Source: Areca catechu (taxonomy: Eukaryota > Streptophyta > Magnoliopsida > Arecales > Arecaceae). From it: DNA of 64,000 nt. The stretch covers positions 67,130,748 to 67,194,747 of the forward strand of contig CM038038.1 of assembly GCA_021397845.1 (NCBI GenBank), written 5' to 3'. Positions 1 to 11,742 of this stretch are shown piece by piece. The notes under the pieces are model-generated. The model searched no databases, had not been told where the DNA came from, and worked only from the letters and a program-made list of their open reading frames with translations. Each line of letters starts with the position of its first letter. Position 1 is the stretch's first letter. A program made the position numbers and the translations under genes.

Positions 1-146
1 CCAATAAAGTATCTCAGTAGTAGTCTAACCAGGTATCATCTGCTTTTAGGGTTACTTGGGTTAACATCTAATTCAAGGATGGGTTGATATACATGGATAA
101 TCTATCTGCTTTACTCGAAGACGAGCAAAGTTCAAGTTGGAGGGTG
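1..146 (+). mobile_element. 3' tail of a Ty3/gypsy (Athila/Tat-like) internal region with polypurine tract
   Basis: Short piece left of the LTR that starts at 147. It ends in a purine-rich stretch (about 136-146, ttggagggtg) directly before TGATAAC, the expected arrangement of a polypurine tract that primes plus-strand DNA synthesis next to a 3' LTR. The rest of the element lies outside the window to the left. No reading frame can be assigned here. Confidence 0.6.
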
Positions 147-1960
147 TGATAACTACATTAAGCATAAATATAAAAGTATTAATTTAATATTAAAATATCA
201 TTATCCCTTCAAAATTAATATTTTTATATATCATTTACAGGAAAGAACATTGCCAACATGGAGAGCCCAATTTTAGAAGTCCAACGGTGTGAATGGAACT
301 CGAATCGGACATAGAACGGACCCAAAATGGATTTTTGAAGAATTTACTAAGAAATTGTATGGAGTTTAAAGCAGCTGGTCCACCGTGGACCGGTCGCTCG
401 ATCCACTACACAGCCCGTGGGCCGTGATCTACCATTGATGTGGTCCACGAAGTAAGGCCATGAACTGCAGTGCCCCATTCATGCCGGGACTGCAGGAGAG
501 CCGCCCCCACTGCTAGAAGGTCGCCGGCACGCTCACCACCGACCGGAGAAGCTCCGGTGGCCGGAAAAATGCATCCGAAGGGGGCTGTTCACCATTTTCT
601 TTCTCTTGGCTGAACCTCACCAAAATCCACCGTCCCATGTCACCAGACCGCCTACCCGGTCCACCGCCGGCCGGAGATGATGGCAGTGCACTCTTCCTCA
701 CCGCCGGGAGGGTCCTCACGGTGAATTATAGCCGTTGGATGGTTTATTTCGATCTGAACCATTTATGGACCGAACCTGTGTGCTGGGTTGGACTGAATTG
801 GGGAGAAGAATCTGGAGCCTTGCTGGATGAGCTGGAGATTGATGGGAGCTCAACCAAAACCAGTGAAATAGTGGAGCTTTGTTGCAACCGTGGGAGCGGT
901 GTTCGTTGGATCAGTTGCTCTGTTGGGTTGTTTGGAGGAGGAGCGGGTTGGTTCAACGGTGGAGGGGCCTTGTTGAAACTGTGGAGTGGGGAGAGCCTAT
1001 AAAAAGGGCTCTAGGGGAGCCAGAGAGAGCAACTAGGCATTCGGGCATTCAATCATTTGAGCATTCGACCAGTTCTTCACTGCTCTTCTTCCCCATTGCT
1101 TTTCTTCTCTGTGTCTCTTCTTCTCCATCATAGAGAGCACTGTGTTTCTTCTCCACTCCACACCACAGAGAGCTCTTCTTTCCACTATTCCAGCTTAGTC
1201 ATAGAGGTCGACCCCATCCCAGCTTCCAGTCCATCCTTCAGTTCTCCCAAGCTCTCAGATCATTCACAGTCCAACCACAGTCCTGAGATCCCTCTTTTCT
1301 TCCCCGTAGTTCTTTTAGTTGTCTTCTATTCCAGTTATCCCAACTTTATTCCCACCATTCCAGCACTATTTCAACCTTATCCCAATCCTATTCCAGTAGT
1401 CCTATTCTCCACTGGTCAGCTTCATCTTCAACTTTGGAGCATGCAGAAATCACTGGAGGCCGGAGCTTCAATTGGGAAAAGGGGATTTTTATTTTTGGTT
1501 GTATTACCTTGATGTACTCCCTCTTACATGAAATAAAAGTATCCTTTGATTAATTCATGTTCTTTTGTTTTTGAATCAGATGCGTTGCTAGGGCGAAGCT
1601 TTGGAGGTAAGTCTAGTGAATTTAATCCTGACTGATCTATTCCCAAGTGGGTATGGGCTGTGCTCTCGTGAGATAGATCATATCTAGGTTATTTCACTAG
1701 CATTTAGACCAATCTATTCCCAAAAAGGGACGGGCCGTGATTCACGGATACTGGCCGTGCTCTCACTCGGATAGATCTTTTTTTTGAGTTACATTTATTG
1801 CTAATTACTTGTTAATCTCCTTTTTAGTTTTAAAATTTTAATTTCTGTTGCACATTTATTATTTTCAAAGTAATCAAGAAAGTCCCTGTAGATTTGACCC
1901 TTGCTCCTGCTATCCTATTCTAGCATAGTAGTTTTAAGGTAAATAAATTAGTGCGTTGCA
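147..1960 (+). repeat. 3' LTR of an Athila/Tat-like Ty3 retrotransposon
   Basis: Starts TGATAACTAC after the polypurine tract and ends in ...GTTGCA, where copia sequence begins abruptly. A TATA box (TATAAAAA, 998-1005) precedes a pyrimidine-rich leader, and an AATAAA-like signal lies near 1531. Near the 3' end two imperfect hairpin repeats occur (1633-1680 and 1711-1777). The last 60 bases resemble the end of the LTR at 18532-19981, so both belong to related families. Small reading frames inside it (for example 637-1002) look like chance LTR frames. The LTR interrupts the RT region of the copia copy on its right. Confidence 0.72.
998..1005 (+). promoter_or_regulatory. TATA box of the LTR
   Basis: TATAAAAA at the expected distance upstream of a long CT-rich transcribed leader in the LTR. 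The related LTR at 18532-19981 has the same motif at 19115-19122. Confidence 0.55.
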
Positions 1961-1964
1961 CATA

Positions 1965-2640
1965 GAGAAAAAGTTTCATCATAGTCTATACCATGTTTTT
2001 GTCTGAAACCTTTTGCTACCAGTCTAGCCTTGTAGGTCTCAACTTGGCCATCTGCTCCAATCTTCTTCTTGAAGACCCATTTACACCCAATTGGGTTAAT
2101 TCCTTCAAGTGGATCTACTAGAGTCCAAACCTGATTGAAATACATGGAGTCCATTTCAGATTTCACGGTATCAAGCCATTTGCCTGAGTCTTTACTCTTG
2201 ACAGCTTCTGAATAGGTCATAGGATCATCATCCAGTATGATACTGGCTTCATTTTCATTCCCGATGACAAAGTCATATCTGAGAGGTGCTCCCCGCACCA
2301 TCTCTGATCTTCGGAGAGGAGGTGTGTATTGTGGTTGTTCTTGATCTATAAGAACCTCTAGTTGAGGAACTTCACTTGAAGGCTCATTGGTTTATTGGTT
2401 CTGTTCTTCACATAACTCAAGTGAAGAATCACTACATTCTTCTTGGATAAACTCTTGTTCCACGAATGTAGCACGCCTACTGACAATTATCCTTTGTTCA
2501 GTAGCATTATAAAAGAGGTATCCCATACCTACTTTTGGGTAACCAACAAATCTACACTTGTCAGCTCTAGCACTTAACTTATATCCAAAGTTATTCTTCA
2601 CATAAGCAAACAACCCCAAATCTTCAAATACTTAAGACTT
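1965..2640 (-). pseudogene. copia RT N-terminal region and IN-RT linker, copy 1
   Basis: Two frame fragments. The right one (2392-2619) carries the conserved copia stretch after integrase with the FVGYP motif. The left one (to 1948) carries an acidic linker and the first block of the RVT_2 reverse transcriptase domain, with the GCKWVFKKK and ARLVAKGF motifs typical of copia RT. The YVDD catalytic motif is absent because the Athila-like LTR interrupts the domain at about 1960. A frameshift separates this part from integrase near 2600. Non-functional. Confidence 0.8.
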
Positions 2641-4100
2641 GGTCTTTTGCCATTCCATAATTCATATGGAGTGTTACTTATAGACATAGATGGAACCCTG
2701 TTTAATATATGTGCCGCAATCTCCAAGGCATGTCCCCAAAAGAAAATGGGAAGATCTATGAAGCTTGTTATGGACCTCACCATATCCAATAAGGTACGAT
2801 TTCTCCTTTCTACCACTCCATTTAACTGGGGTGTATAAGGAGGGGTCCATTCAGAAGTAATGCCTTTGTCTTTTAGATGGTTTAGGAACTCATTAGATAA
2901 GTATTCTCCTCCTCGATTAGACCGAAGAGCTTTAATACCAAGTCTAGTTTTTTTTTCAACCATACTCTGATATTCTTTAAACTTATCAAAGGCTTCGAAC
3001 TTGTGTTTCATAAGATACACATGACCATACCTTGATAAATCATCAATAAAAGTGATGAAATAAGAATATCCTTCTCTGGCCTGAGTTGACATAGGTCCAC
3101 ATACATCAGTATGCACTAGACCTAACAATTTAGTTGCCCTTTCTCCATGTCCAGTGAATAGAGACTTGGTCATTTTTTCTTTGAGACAAGATTCACAAGT
3201 TCCTAATGATTGGAAATCATTAGAGTCAAAGTACTTATCTTTGACCAACTTGTTTATTCTTGACTCATTGATATGACCCAATCGGTAGTGCCAGAGATAT
3301 GTGACATTGTCATCATCTCTTTTCCTCTTCTTATTATTAATAAGAAAAATATTATCATTGAGTTGTAAAGTTAGAAGACCATTTACAAAAGATCCATGTC
3401 CAAATATTTTATTATTATGAAGAATAGAGCAGCCACTGCTCATTATACTTATTTCATATCCTTGTTGTAATAACAAAGGTATAGAAATAATGTTTCTAAT
3501 AATATCTGGTACATAGAAACATTCTTCTAACTTTATTACATCACCCGAAGGTAATAAAAGAAGGTAGGTACCCACAGCTTCAGCATGTATGGCTTCACCA
3601 CTTGCCCCATGTAGCTTAAAGTCACCCTTCTTCAATCTTCTAATTTCGTGGAGTCCCTGCAACGAATTGCATATTTGAGATCCACATGCGGTATCCAATA
3701 CCCATGAATTAGAAGTGGAAGCACTCAATGATAAATTAGTTTGTATCATGTACAAACCTTTAGATGCTCCACTTGCATCTTGCTTCATACTTGCAAGGTA
3801 AACCTTGCAGTTCTTCTTCCAATGCCTAGTCTTACCACAATGGAAACAGGCTCCATCAGCCTTCTTAGCTTTCTTGTTCTTCTTCTGGATGCTTTTCCTA
3901 GGGTTGAATTTTCTTTTCATACCCTTCTTCATTGCCTGCTTCTTTCTATCAACAAGAAGTACGTGAGCCTTCTCTCCTTTAGAGTGGCTCTCAGCTGTCT
4001 TAGGCATGTTAAGCAGCTCTGGCAATGAAATGTTCAGTTTGTTCATATGGTAGTTGAGAACAAACTGAGAGAAGGAATCTGGGAGTGATTGCAAGATCAA
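2598..4100 (-). pseudogene. copia nucleocapsid-protease-integrase, copy 1
   Basis: 500-codon open stretch. In order: end of gag; basic nucleocapsid with a CCHC knuckle (CFHCGKTRHWKKNC; the usual Gly before His is Arg here); protease with a D-T-A active-site triad; GAG_pre-integrase HHCC domain ending in CESC; integrase core. The first catalytic Asp (HTDVCGP) and Glu (VVERRNR) are present. The second Asp, normally in the SDRGGEY context, is Asn (RSNRGGEY), consistent with a G-to-A change. Not catalytically competent as read. Confidence 0.85.
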
Positions 4101-4571
4101 GTCCTAATTGAGTTCACCATCCATGATAAACCCTAATTGACCCAATCGAGTAATCAAGTCAATCATTTTCAGCACATGGGTTTGCACAGGTGAACCCTCA
4201 CTCATCTGAGCACAGAACAATTACTTCAATATCTTGTATCGAGCAGCCCTATTTTGCTCTCCATATAGCTCCTTTAAATTGAGCAATATGGACTGAGGTT
4301 CCATGCCTTCATGTTGCCTCTGGAGCTCATTGCTCATTGAGGCCAACATGATACATCTGACAGTTGTACTGTCATTTTGCCACATCCTGTATGTGACAAT
4401 ATCCTCCTCTGATGCATTCTCTTCAATCAACACTGGATCCGGAGAAAAAAGTATATATGAAAGATTCTCCTAAGTTAATACAATTCTCAGGTTCCTCAAC
4501 CAGTCCACATAATTTGAACCTGTTAACTTGTTGGCATCCAAGATGCCCCTTAGTGATAAGTTTGAAGCCAT
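4101..4571 (-). pseudogene. copia gag (UBN2-type), copy 1
   Basis: Starts at an ATG at 4571 with MASNLSLRGILDANKL, the N-terminus shared with 14857 and, nearly, with 51375. It continues with the YVDWLRNLRIVL block of copia gag. An in-frame TAA at 4221-4223 interrupts it about 115 codons in. After the stop the same frame resumes gag and runs toward the nucleocapsid, with another stop near 4105. Gag would form the virus-like particle shell. The position of the first stop is shared with copies 2 and 3. Confidence 0.8.
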
Positions 4572-5862
4572 TATTTAAATGTCCTACATTTAATTAAAGA
4601 ATAATATTAGCAGACCACTCAATTATGACATTCATAATTAGATAAGAACTTTATATCTAATATGTCTCCCACTATTTTCTTCAAATACCATAACCCTCAA
4701 CTATGGTAAGCGAGAAACCTTCCTGGTTTTCTTAGTGGGGTTGAGATCCTTGTTCCTCAAGAGTGCCTTATGTATACACAACAAATACACATGAGTTCAA
4801 AGGTAGGACAACCTTTCCAATTGCAACCCGTGCAATTCTCAACAATTTCTTTGCCTCTAGGACACTTATGGCCTTGTGTGTATACAACAAATTATAATGT
4901 CTTAGTTTAGTCGGACCCTTCATTTTCTTATAGCCATGATTAAATAATGTTGCCCTTGTGTGTACAGAACAAAGCAACATATCCAAACATGCTATAAAGC
5001 ACTAAGTGCACCAAGACAAATCTTATATCAATTTCTAGAGTAGGCCTTGTGTGTATACAACAAACCTACTATAGTTTTGACATAAATTTGGCTTAGCATG
5101 AAGGAAGGCAAATTATAGTATACTTAACCAATTAGCATTACCAAATTAAGATTTAGATATGACCAAATTATCCAGGTAAGTGGGAGGGGTGAGGGGGTTC
5201 CCCCGTTGCTTTCCTTAGACATCAATTAGATTGGCCAGGTCAGACAACGGAACCAATTATAAACCTCATTCCCTTTACCTTTCCAGAACCACTTGCTTAG
5301 ACACCAATTGGCTGATCAATCCTTAACCAGTTTTGCATCTTGACTAAGTTTTATATTATGACTAAATATTCTTTTTGATGTGGGCTTTGATGGTCTTAAA
5401 ACACATTCTAAAACTATCATGATAATAGTGTTTATTAATGCAAGTATAAACATAAATATGATAACCAAGTTTATCAAAAATATAAACACAATGCATATCA
5501 TTATGCATTAAATTTCATGTCATCAAGCATAATACCCTAATATGCAAATCAAGGCATGATAGATAAAAAAATACCTTTCGCCTCACTTATTCATGGGATA
5601 TGGCCATAGCGGCACCCCTACACGCCATAGGAGACCCATTGAATGGGAAGAGAGGGCCTTTAAACCCTACTTGGCTCCTATGACCGGATGGCCATGGTGA
5701 CTAACTCAATCCAAAGCAGTTACTTGGTTCATGCATAATTTCATATTGACATAATATCATGCATATGAACATGGCCGAGTCGACTTGATAAGGTTCGGGT
5801 CGGCTCGGTAGTGGAATTTAATCAAACTCCAAAATGATTCATAATTGGAATGCCACAAGGAT
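4572..5862 (-). other. copia copy 1 untranslated leader with stem-loop array and branched stem-loop module
   Basis: No gene; about 1.3 kb between PBS and gag ATG. It holds four short stem-loops (4755-4796, 4857-4905, 4947-4980, 5039-5070) whose loops share a motif ending ACAACAAA on the + strand. It also holds a GGCCAGGT/CCAAT stem-loop module (about 5165-5320) and a branched stem-loop (5605-5690). Matching parts occur in copy 2, copy 3 and the chromovirus leader. An ORF on the minus strand at 5316-5501 is AT-rich and has no family resemblance. Confidence 0.7.
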
Positions 5863-5875
5863 GGCTCTGATACCA
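5863..5875 (-). promoter_or_regulatory. primer-binding site (initiator Met tRNA)
   Basis: On the minus strand TGGTATCAGAGCC, complementary to the 3' end of plant initiator-Met tRNA. It lies four bases from the LTR edge. It primes minus-strand cDNA synthesis and fixes the element's orientation. Confidence 0.85.
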
Positions 5876-7325
5876 CTTATGAGAATTCTCCTAGGGTGCC
5901 GGGGATCATGCAGCATGCAGAATTGACTTTCAAAATAAAATTTCATAGCATAATACCCTAACATGTATAACATGTATAGAAAGCCCTAATTCCCAGGAAC
6001 CCCTTGGGCAATTACAACTAATGAATCAACAAATAAAGTCAAGAAAAATACCTGAATCACTGAAATCCAAATTTTTCCACAAGGCTCACAAGCACAAGCC
6101 CTCCAATGGTGATCCACACAAAACTCAGACCAAGGAAGAACTCCAAATTCGAGTTGCTTGGAGAAGTAGAATTCTTTCGGTAGCCTTTGGTCTATTGACC
6201 ACTGTAAGACACCCTATCCTACTGAATGGCACTCAAGACACTATCCTAAACCACTGTAGAAACTAGGACTACCCTCCTCTAGGACCCTACGGGCTTATGT
6301 CCTAAAACCAAGCCTTGTCTTAGTGTAGAAGAACTTGTCTTAACAAGACAAGTCTTGTCCTAAAACAAGGAGGGAGGGAGAAAGTGGAAGAACACTCTGA
6401 CTCGAAAAAATAAAACACTCAGACTTTCAGAAGACTGAAGTCCATATTTCGCATTTCACTGTGCCCCTATTTATAATCCTAGATGGGGCATGAAATGCAT
6501 CCCGACAATACTTATCAAATATGAAACATCATATCTGATAAGACTCTTCAAGAATGGAGAGTCATATTTGTGTTCTTTCACTTACCAGATCAATCCCCAT
6601 CGCATCATGTGTCAAATACCGGTTCCTGAGACAGGGAGATGCCACTTCTAATCCGAAGTAATGCGAGGCTTAAAGAGTTTCAGAGGTAGAAGGACTCCAC
6701 CCTCTGTTGTTCGCGCGCATATGAAGAGGCGCGACTCTTCATGTGCGTGCCCCCTTTCACACCTCTTCAAGACATCCCTTTAAACTTTAAACTGGCTATT
6801 AGACTTTTTAAGATTGTGGGGATAAAATGAAGAGGCGCCTTCCTAATGAAACTCTTAGAGTCTGATCTGCAAAGCCACTTATTCTCCCGGGTGCGCCAAA
6901 GGGTGCCAATAGCCTTTCCCTTTCCATTTAGTCCACCCAAAGCATTAAATTGACTTGGTCAAACATATGCAATATGGGTGCCATTGGAAAGGGAATCAAA
7001 TAATCTTTTTGCCCATATCTTTTTTTTTTAGATCAAAGATCTGTAGGCCCTTCTATGCCCTTTTGAATTTAAGGTCTCATTTAGATACCAAGAGTCCCAT
7101 GCCATTGGGACTCTTCATATATGGCACCTAAAATGCCCTTAAATCCAAATTAAAATCAGATTAAGCTCTGATTTGGCTAGCCCCACTTAGGACTCAACCA
7201 AATTTAGGTTTTTCATAATTAGAGTAGCCCAATTAGCAAGCAACTGAACCCAATCAAATTGGGTTAGGAATTAGGTTAGCCTATATATGCTAGTATGTAA
7301 TCCGGCTAACCAATTAGGATCTTAT

Positions 7326-9773
7326 TGAAAGGATTATGCCCTATAAGCCAATATCTGTATCTCCCAGACCATTGTAAATTGACAAATTAATAAAGGCAAT
7401 AATTTTTTATCATTCGCTGTGTCATTATATGATGAACCCCATAGATTAGGGCTATGGTTGTAGGGCTATGATGAGATCATACCAGTGAGATCTAAGGCCT
7501 TAAAATCCTAATCTAGAATATTCCTAGTCATAGGAACCCTGAGTTGGGGATCAGGGTTTCCGGTAAGACTGGCACATCCTATGTATGCTGAAAAGGGTGA
7601 CTGCTCTCACAGTCATTTGTGTAGGACACTAATACAAGGATGTGGGTGCTCATTAGTGAATGAGTCCACTTAATAGATCCAGTTTGAGAACATCTAATGG
7701 AGCCTTAGCTGCATGTCAATAGATGTTTCACATAGTGGGAGTTGTACAAGTAGTCCTATGACCTGAGACTGCCATAATACCTTATGTAAATGAACCCATG
7801 CTTTGGTTCAATCTCAATCATGACACTGGGTCATGCACGAGGTTGATGCTGGGTATGGTGAATTGTATATGAAGGTAATGAGTAGGTCAACAAGGAATTG
7901 ATCACTCCTAGTAGGAGGAGATTGCATCCAGCCAAATTAGGTCAGATGATGATTCAGGAAATCTTTGATCAAAGTACAGATATTAGAAATGATTTCTAAT
8001 ATCGAATTAATTGAATCATTAGTGTATGACTGAGCTGGGAATGAGTATAAACTGGATTTGACATGATTCCATATCCATAGTTATATTCGGGATGCAAGAT
8101 GATTGAAGGATCGAATTGTACGGGAACTTTCCACTGAAGGGTAGTTTTGGAATTACACCAGAATTTCCATATCTTCCGGGTAGACATGACACGTTGCTAG
8201 ACGTCAATCTTGTCTTGTGGGTTGATCAAATTAAATGGTTTAATTGGATCACTAATTAGGAGGAGTCCTAATTGACTGACTCGAGTTAGCTCGATTTGAC
8301 CTAAATCGATTAGAATGAGTTCTGATCAGATTAGGTCAACTTGCACTCGGACCCACTGCTGGCTAAGTATGGAACCCAATGGGTCACACACTTAGGACAG
8401 ATGATCAAGGATTTAATTTGGAATTAAATCTCGTTTGCAGATGAACACACTAGCATGTGTTGCAAACCATGACTTCTACTTGAATCGGATTCGAGTTAGG
8501 GTTCCGATTTGGTCTTTTTTAGATCCAAATTCATTCCGGTTTGAATCTAATTGAAGATTTAAAACGTTGGGCTAACAATAGGCTAGCAATTGGGCTAACC
8601 TAAGAGGCTAAACCCCTTTCCCACATCGCCTAAAACCCCTCCCCCTCTCTTCCCACGCGCGCGCGCAAGGAGAAGAGTCCACACGCGCGTGGACTCTCTC
8701 CAAATCGCGTTTTTGCGTGAAAAGAAAGAAGGGAACGGCGTCTTTTGACTGATGAGGCGTGGATCAGAGTCCACCTAGGCGTGGACTCTTCAAAATGAGA
8801 ATTACGGTGAAAAGAAAGAAAAAAAAAAAAAACTCCGAAGGGGCGCGACTCTTTTCTCTGCGCGCGCCCTTCTGAGTTTTTCTCGATCCCTCTTCGCGTC
8901 TGTCCATCCCAAAGGCCGTGAGATTAATCCCAAAGGCCGTGAGATTAATCCCAAGGGCCGTGAGATTAAGAGAGAAGACGTGAGAAGGGAGAGAGGGGCG
9001 TGAGAGGATTTTTCAGAAGGAGAAGGCGCCTCTCTGTCGCCTATTTAAGAAGAAGGCTTCACCGTAAAAATCTATTCCAGATTTTCTACGGCGAAGCCTT
9101 GCTTCTCTTTCCTTCTCCCTCTCCAGAAGACTGTTTCCCCCTCCTCTCTTTCTTCTTTGATTCCTTTACAGAGCCCAGGCTCTGTCGAATCTCAGAACAG
9201 AAGGAGAGTCAGAGAGAGAAACTCTCCGACGGTAAAGGAAGAAGGCGCCTCTTTTCTTCTTTCTTACATTAAGACAACTTTGTCTTAATCTTCTTCTCCC
9301 TCCAAGACAAGCCTTGTCTCATTTTAGGACAAGGGCTTATTCTTAAGACAAGAGTGTCTTAAGAGGCCAGAACTGCCAAAAACTGGGAGAAGGGTAAGAG
9401 AGAAAGTTTTAGTCCCTGTTTGGCTAAAGGTGTCCTAGCCAATAGCCCATATATCAAGTTCTTGGGATAGAACTTGATTGGAAGGAACCCAAATTGAGGA
9501 GTCACTGTCTTGATCATCTGCCCGTGTGGATCACCATCGGAGGGCGGACAAGTGGACGCCTGGTGTGTTCAAAAGGTTACTCCATTTGGAGTTTATTTCT
9601 ATATCAGATTGGATATAGCGATCTGAGGTTAGTATCTAAACTGTGTTTAAATTTGGACATGCATGTAGTCATAAGTTTTAATTGCTAATAAGGAGATTTT
9701 GGGATTAGGGTTCGGACCTGATTTCATAAAGTTTTTGAAATCCACACTTCCGCACTGGTCACCGAACCCAACA
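7326..9773 (+). mobile_element. solo copia LTR (family B) nested in LTR A
   Basis: 2448 bp, starting TGAAAGGATTATG and ending CCCAACA. It is flanked by cttat (7321-7325) and cctat (9774-9778), a 5-bp target duplication with one mismatch. LTR A continues without loss on both sides when compared with 17360-17400, which has no insert. The same family is the LTR at 52563-54974 and, inverted, 54975-56555. No internal region remains, so it is a product of LTR-LTR recombination. TATA-like TATTTAA at 9042-9048. Three 21-bp tandem units at 8908-8970. Confidence 0.88.
8908..8970 (+). repeat. 3 x 21-bp tandem repeat
   Basis: Unit cccaaaggccgtgagattaat, third copy with two changes. It lies in the U3-like part of the solo LTR, shortly before the TATA-like motif, and so may be promoter repeats. 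Confidence 0.85.
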
Positions 9774-10937
9774 CCTATGACCCTAATTAAATCATGAATG
9801 ACTTCCTTGGCCAAGTCTCTATCATGCATGACCCATTTGGTTTCATATCTAGCCAGCAGTAGGTTTAGGTTTGAGTCGATTCGATCCGATCGAACTCGAT
9901 TGACCTAATTAGGTCAAATTGGCTCACCTAATTATCCAATTCAAATCACACATTGAATTGACACATGAAACCAAACCAATTGGTTCATGAAAACCTATAA
10001 GACAAGATTTATGTTTAGCAATGTATCATGCCTACCCAGAAGATGAGGAATTTGGTAGAAAATATCAAAATATCCTTCAGTAGTAAGTTACCGTGCAATT
10101 CAATCTTTCGATCTCCCATTATCCTGATTAAGTGATAGGTATGGATAGATGTCAAACCCTAACACTTCATCATATCAAATCTTAGCTCGATCATGAGAAC
10201 TCAACTGATGACTGAATAGATTCCACTAATCTCATCCTGCTTTGATCAAAGGCTCCTTGAGTCACTCATCGAAAAGATTGCATGGGATAACAATTCCTCT
10301 TACTAGGAATGATCGATTCTTTGTTTGTCCACTCACATCCTTCGTACACCATCCACCATACCCAGAACACCCCGTACATGTCACAATGGCATGAATGAGT
10401 ATGAACCAAAGTATGGCTTAGTGTGCACAAGGAACCATGTTGACCTCAGGTCTAAAGATCACATGCACAACTTCTACTCTAGGATCTATCTTTGACAAGT
10501 AGTAAGACTTACATAAGATAATCCCAGTATGGATTAGTCCAGTGTACTCATACCCTGATGAGCACCCTTATCCTAGTATTAGTGTCTCTACACAAGTGGT
10601 TGTGAGATCAACCACCCTCATCAATTGAGCATAGATAGGATAAGCTAGTCTTTCCGGATTCATCGATCCCCGAATCGATGGTCCAATGACTAGGAACATT
10701 GTAGATTAGGGTTTATAGAAAATTAGGTCTCACTGTTATGAACTCCATCATAACCCTAATTCCATTACCCTACTCTATGGGATTCATCATAATTAATAAA
10801 AACATGACACAGCAGTATATGATGAATCAAATGCCTTTATTAATATGAAAGTATGTCATACATGAGCTAGAAGTTTACAAAAAGGCCCTCATAATGAATG
10901 GCTCTTAGGGCACTTTTCTATCAAACTCTCACTTGCA

Positions 10938-11742
10938 CTAAAGCCAATCGTCCTTGTATTTTATGCCCATACAATCAAAATGACGATCTAATTGCTGCTT
11001 GGCTAAAGCTTTAGTGAATGGGTTTGCTATATTGTTCTTTGTGTCAACTCGTTCAGTGATGACATCTTGTCTTTCAATAATCTCTTGAACAAGGTGGAAC
11101 CATCTTAGAATGTGCTTGGACTTGTGATGAGACATTCGGTTCCTTAGATTATGCAATAGCCTCAGTGTTATCACAGTATAATGGCACTGGTTGTTGTATA
11201 TCTAGAACCATGCCTAATTCCATGATGAATTTCTTCATCCAGAGAGCTTCCTTCGCAGCTTCACTGGCAGCTATGTACTCTGCCTCAGTGACTGAGTCAG
11301 CTACTGTCGGCTACTTTGCACTCTTTCAACTCACTGCACCACCATTCAGGATGAAGACATAACCCGATATGGATTTGCTATCATCTGGATCTGATTGAAA
11401 ACTAGAATCTGTATATCCTTCTAGTTTCAACTCAAATCCTCCATATACTAGAAAAATATCTTTAGTCCTTCTCAGGTACTTAAGAATATTTTTCATAGCT
11501 CTCCAATGATCCTCTCCTGGATCTACCTGAAACCTGCTCACTATGCCCAAGGCATATGCGACATCAGGTCTGGTACATAACATGGCATATATTATCGATC
11601 CTACAGCCGAAGCATAAGGAATCGTAGCCATCCTCTCTCTTTCTTCTAATATCTTAGGAGATAATTTCTTAGAGAGATGTATGCCTTGACTTATAGGTAA
11701 GTAACATTTCTTACTTCCATCCATGTTGAATCTCTTCAACAC
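10938..11742 (-). pseudogene. copia RNase H and RT C-terminus, copy 2
   Basis: The fragment at 11326-11742 has the post-RT block with the GSIIYAMLCTRPDVAYA and YTDSSFQSD motifs that open the copia RNase H region. The fragment at 10938-11174 has the end of RNase H (HILRWFHLVQEII, then ANPFTKAL), a very conserved copia C-terminus. A frame break lies between them near 11175-11325. RNase H would degrade the RNA strand during reverse transcription. Confidence 0.85.

Larger units (their letters stand above)
1961..5879 (-). mobile_element. Ty1/copia copy 1, internal region, 3'-truncated
   Basis: Minus-strand copia element. From right to left: PBS (5863-5875), long untranslated leader, gag, protease, integrase and the start of reverse transcriptase. 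It is cut at about 1960 by the Athila-like LTR, so most of RT and all of RNase H are missing. Its 5' LTR is the LTR at 5880-10923, which also serves as the 3' LTR of copia copy 2. The same gene order and near-identical stretches occur at 10924-16166. Confidence 0.85.
5880..10923 (-). repeat. shared copia LTR (family A), split by a nested solo LTR
   Basis: On the + strand it starts TGAGAATTCTCC and ends TTTTCTATCA. It lies between the PBS of copy 1 and the 3' end of copy 2, so it is at once the 5' LTR of one and the 3' LTR of the other. Without the insert (7326-9773) and one target duplicate it is about 2.59 kb, against 2365 bp for the partner at 16167-18531. Much of the difference is an extra block of roughly 240 bp near 6885-7125. 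TATA (tatttata on +) at 6468-6475. ORFs here are not genes. Confidence 0.82.

Noticed and set aside
637..1512. Overlapping ORFs (637-1002, 879-1133, 1057-1512) as host genes
   Set aside because: They lie wholly inside an LTR, around its TATA box and CT-rich leader, and show no domain.
4755..5070. CRISPR-like array (regular repeats with spacers)
   Set aside because: Plant nuclear context, only four units, and repeats lie in loops of stems within a retrotransposon leader.
5160..5185. caggtaagt as a splice donor in the copia 1 leader
   Set aside because: It is on the + strand, antisense to the element's transcript.
10205..10240. Hammerhead ribozyme core (ctgatga near 10209 and 17816)
   Set aside because: No GAAA partner at a workable distance and no flanking helices; chance match inside an LTR.
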